Origin: Candidatus Doudnabacteria bacterium
GTDB taxonomy: Bacteria > Patescibacteriota > Doudnabacteria > UBA920 > 2-01-FULL-50-11
Assembly (NCBI GenBank): GCA_016205055.1
Contig: JACQJK010000100.1
Span: 1-7,023 of the forward strand
DNA: 7,023 bases
Direction of reading: 5' to 3'
Below are positions 6,642 through 7,023 of this stretch, piece by piece. Under the pieces are notes generated by a model that made no database searches, was not told the origin of the DNA, and worked only from the letters and a program-made list of their open reading frames with translations. The first letter of the stretch is position 1, and each line of letters starts with the position of its first letter. Both the position numbers and the translations under genes were made by a program.

Positions 6642-6676
6642 TCAAAGGCCACCCTTGTAACAAGGGTGGCCTTTGA
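6642..6676 (-). terminator. Perfect 16-bp inverted repeat, probable terminator before secD
   Basis: Bases 6642-6657 (TCAAAGGCCACCCTTG) are the exact reverse complement of 6661-6676, separated by only three bases. The stem is GC-rich in its middle and begins 16 nt after the stop codon of the preceding gene, the right place for an intrinsic terminator. The T-tract is poor: the minus strand continues TGATGCATTTCATGG, with no run of Ts. It could therefore end transcription weakly, protect the 3' end of the upstream mRNA, or act as a protein-binding palindrome at the secD promoter, whose -35 position it covers. Confidence 0.6.
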
Positions 6677-6692
6677 GTTATTTAAAAAACTT

Positions 6693-7023
6693 CTACTGAG
6701 CAAAGGTTAAATCCATGCAGTGTGATCCGTATTCAAACAAGTCATCATGTAGGTCCAAAATATCGTTTGCACTCAATTCTGTATCCTCGTCTACTCCCGA
6801 CCAGAGTTCTTCGATATTATCGCAATAATCAGAAGCTTGGCTGCGGTTGAAAGTAAATAGAGGACGATTCTTTTCCGCGCTTATCCGGATTTGCGCAAGT
6901 ATGTTTTTTACATCCTTTGCGTGCCGTACTTTGGAAGATATCAGTATCGCTTGCGCTAAAGCGTCAATTTTTCGTTCTTTCCGGTTCAGATTGACCAGCA
7001 AAAGACCTGCGGAGGCGAGAATC
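6693..7023 (-). CDS. Unrecognised small membrane-anchored protein, 5' end outside the window
   Basis: I do not recognise this protein. The reading frame stays open to the right edge, so only its last 110 or so residues are seen. The visible part starts with the hydrophobic stretch ILASAGLLLVNL, followed at once by a basic cluster NRKERK, the pattern of a membrane helix with a cytoplasmic positive flank. A mostly helical soluble part follows, ending in an acidic tail (EELWSGVDEDTEL, then DILDLHDDLFEYG) with two cysteines. A TTG at 7001 could be read as a start, but it would cut through the hydrophobic stretch and has no ribosome binding site, so I treat it as an internal Leu codon. Stop is TAG, and a strong hairpin lies 16 nt beyond. 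No function is proposed. Confidence 0.6.
   Translation of the reverse strand, partial: ILASAGLLLVNLNRKERKIDALAQAILISSKVRHAKDVKNILAQIRISAEKNRPLFTFNRSQASDYCDNIEELWSGVDEDTELSANDILDLHDDLFEYGSHCMDLTFAQ

Noticed and set aside
1..7023. CRISPR array, tRNA or rRNA gene, insertion sequence or att repeat
   Set aside because: No regularly spaced repeats, cloverleaf-like sequence, transposase or terminal repeats were seen on either strand.
1..7023. Recoded UGA (Gracilibacteria/SR1-type code)
   Set aside because: TGA closes two well-defined genes (at 109-111 and 3085-3087), and no conserved domain is interrupted by in-frame TGA.

Overview
The window most resembles a chromosomal segment from a Candidate Phyla Radiation (Patescibacteria) bacterium. 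This is inferred from the gene repertoire: separate secD and secF, a sigma-region-4 protein extended by winged-helix domains of the HARE-HTH type, and a TraD/VirD4-like ATPase preceded by a single-pass membrane protein. Short, Shine-Dalgarno-poor gene starts agree with this. The genetic code looks standard: two genes end in TGA, so a UGA-recoding lineage (Gracilibacteria/SR1 type) is unlikely.

All six supported genes lie on the minus strand, so the order of transcription is right to left. (1) 7023-6693: the 3' part of an unrecognised gene whose visible N-terminus is hydrophobic. It is followed by a perfect 16-bp inverted repeat (6642-6676). (2) 6617-4421: secD and secF, adjacent or slightly overlapping, encoding the proton-driven accessory subunits of the Sec translocase. 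(3) 4420-4213: a 208-base gap holding a near-consensus promoter and an approximately 87-nt leader. (4) 4212-3085: a sigma-70 region 4 domain fused to what look like several tandem winged-helix domains, with no sigma region 2. (5) 3048-109: a two-gene unit with a 9-nt gap, encoding a membrane-anchored protein and a soluble P-loop ATPase of the conjugative coupling protein (VirD4/TraD) type. (6) 108-1: AT-rich sequence with a hairpin near the left edge.

The best candidates for something undescribed are the last two protein units. The membrane protein and ATPase look like one coupling protein divided into two genes. No relaxase or other type IV secretion gene is visible, so the pair could be an orphan DNA- or protein-translocation machine. 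The sigma-like protein could bind promoter DNA or RNA polymerase but could not act as an ordinary sigma factor.

Three promoters can be read directly: TTGACA-N17-TAGAAT, TTGACT-N17-TCTAAT and an extended TGG-TATAAT. Two sit so close to the start codon that the mRNAs of secD and of the membrane protein should be leaderless or almost so. All functions are inferred from motifs read by eye; no database search was run.
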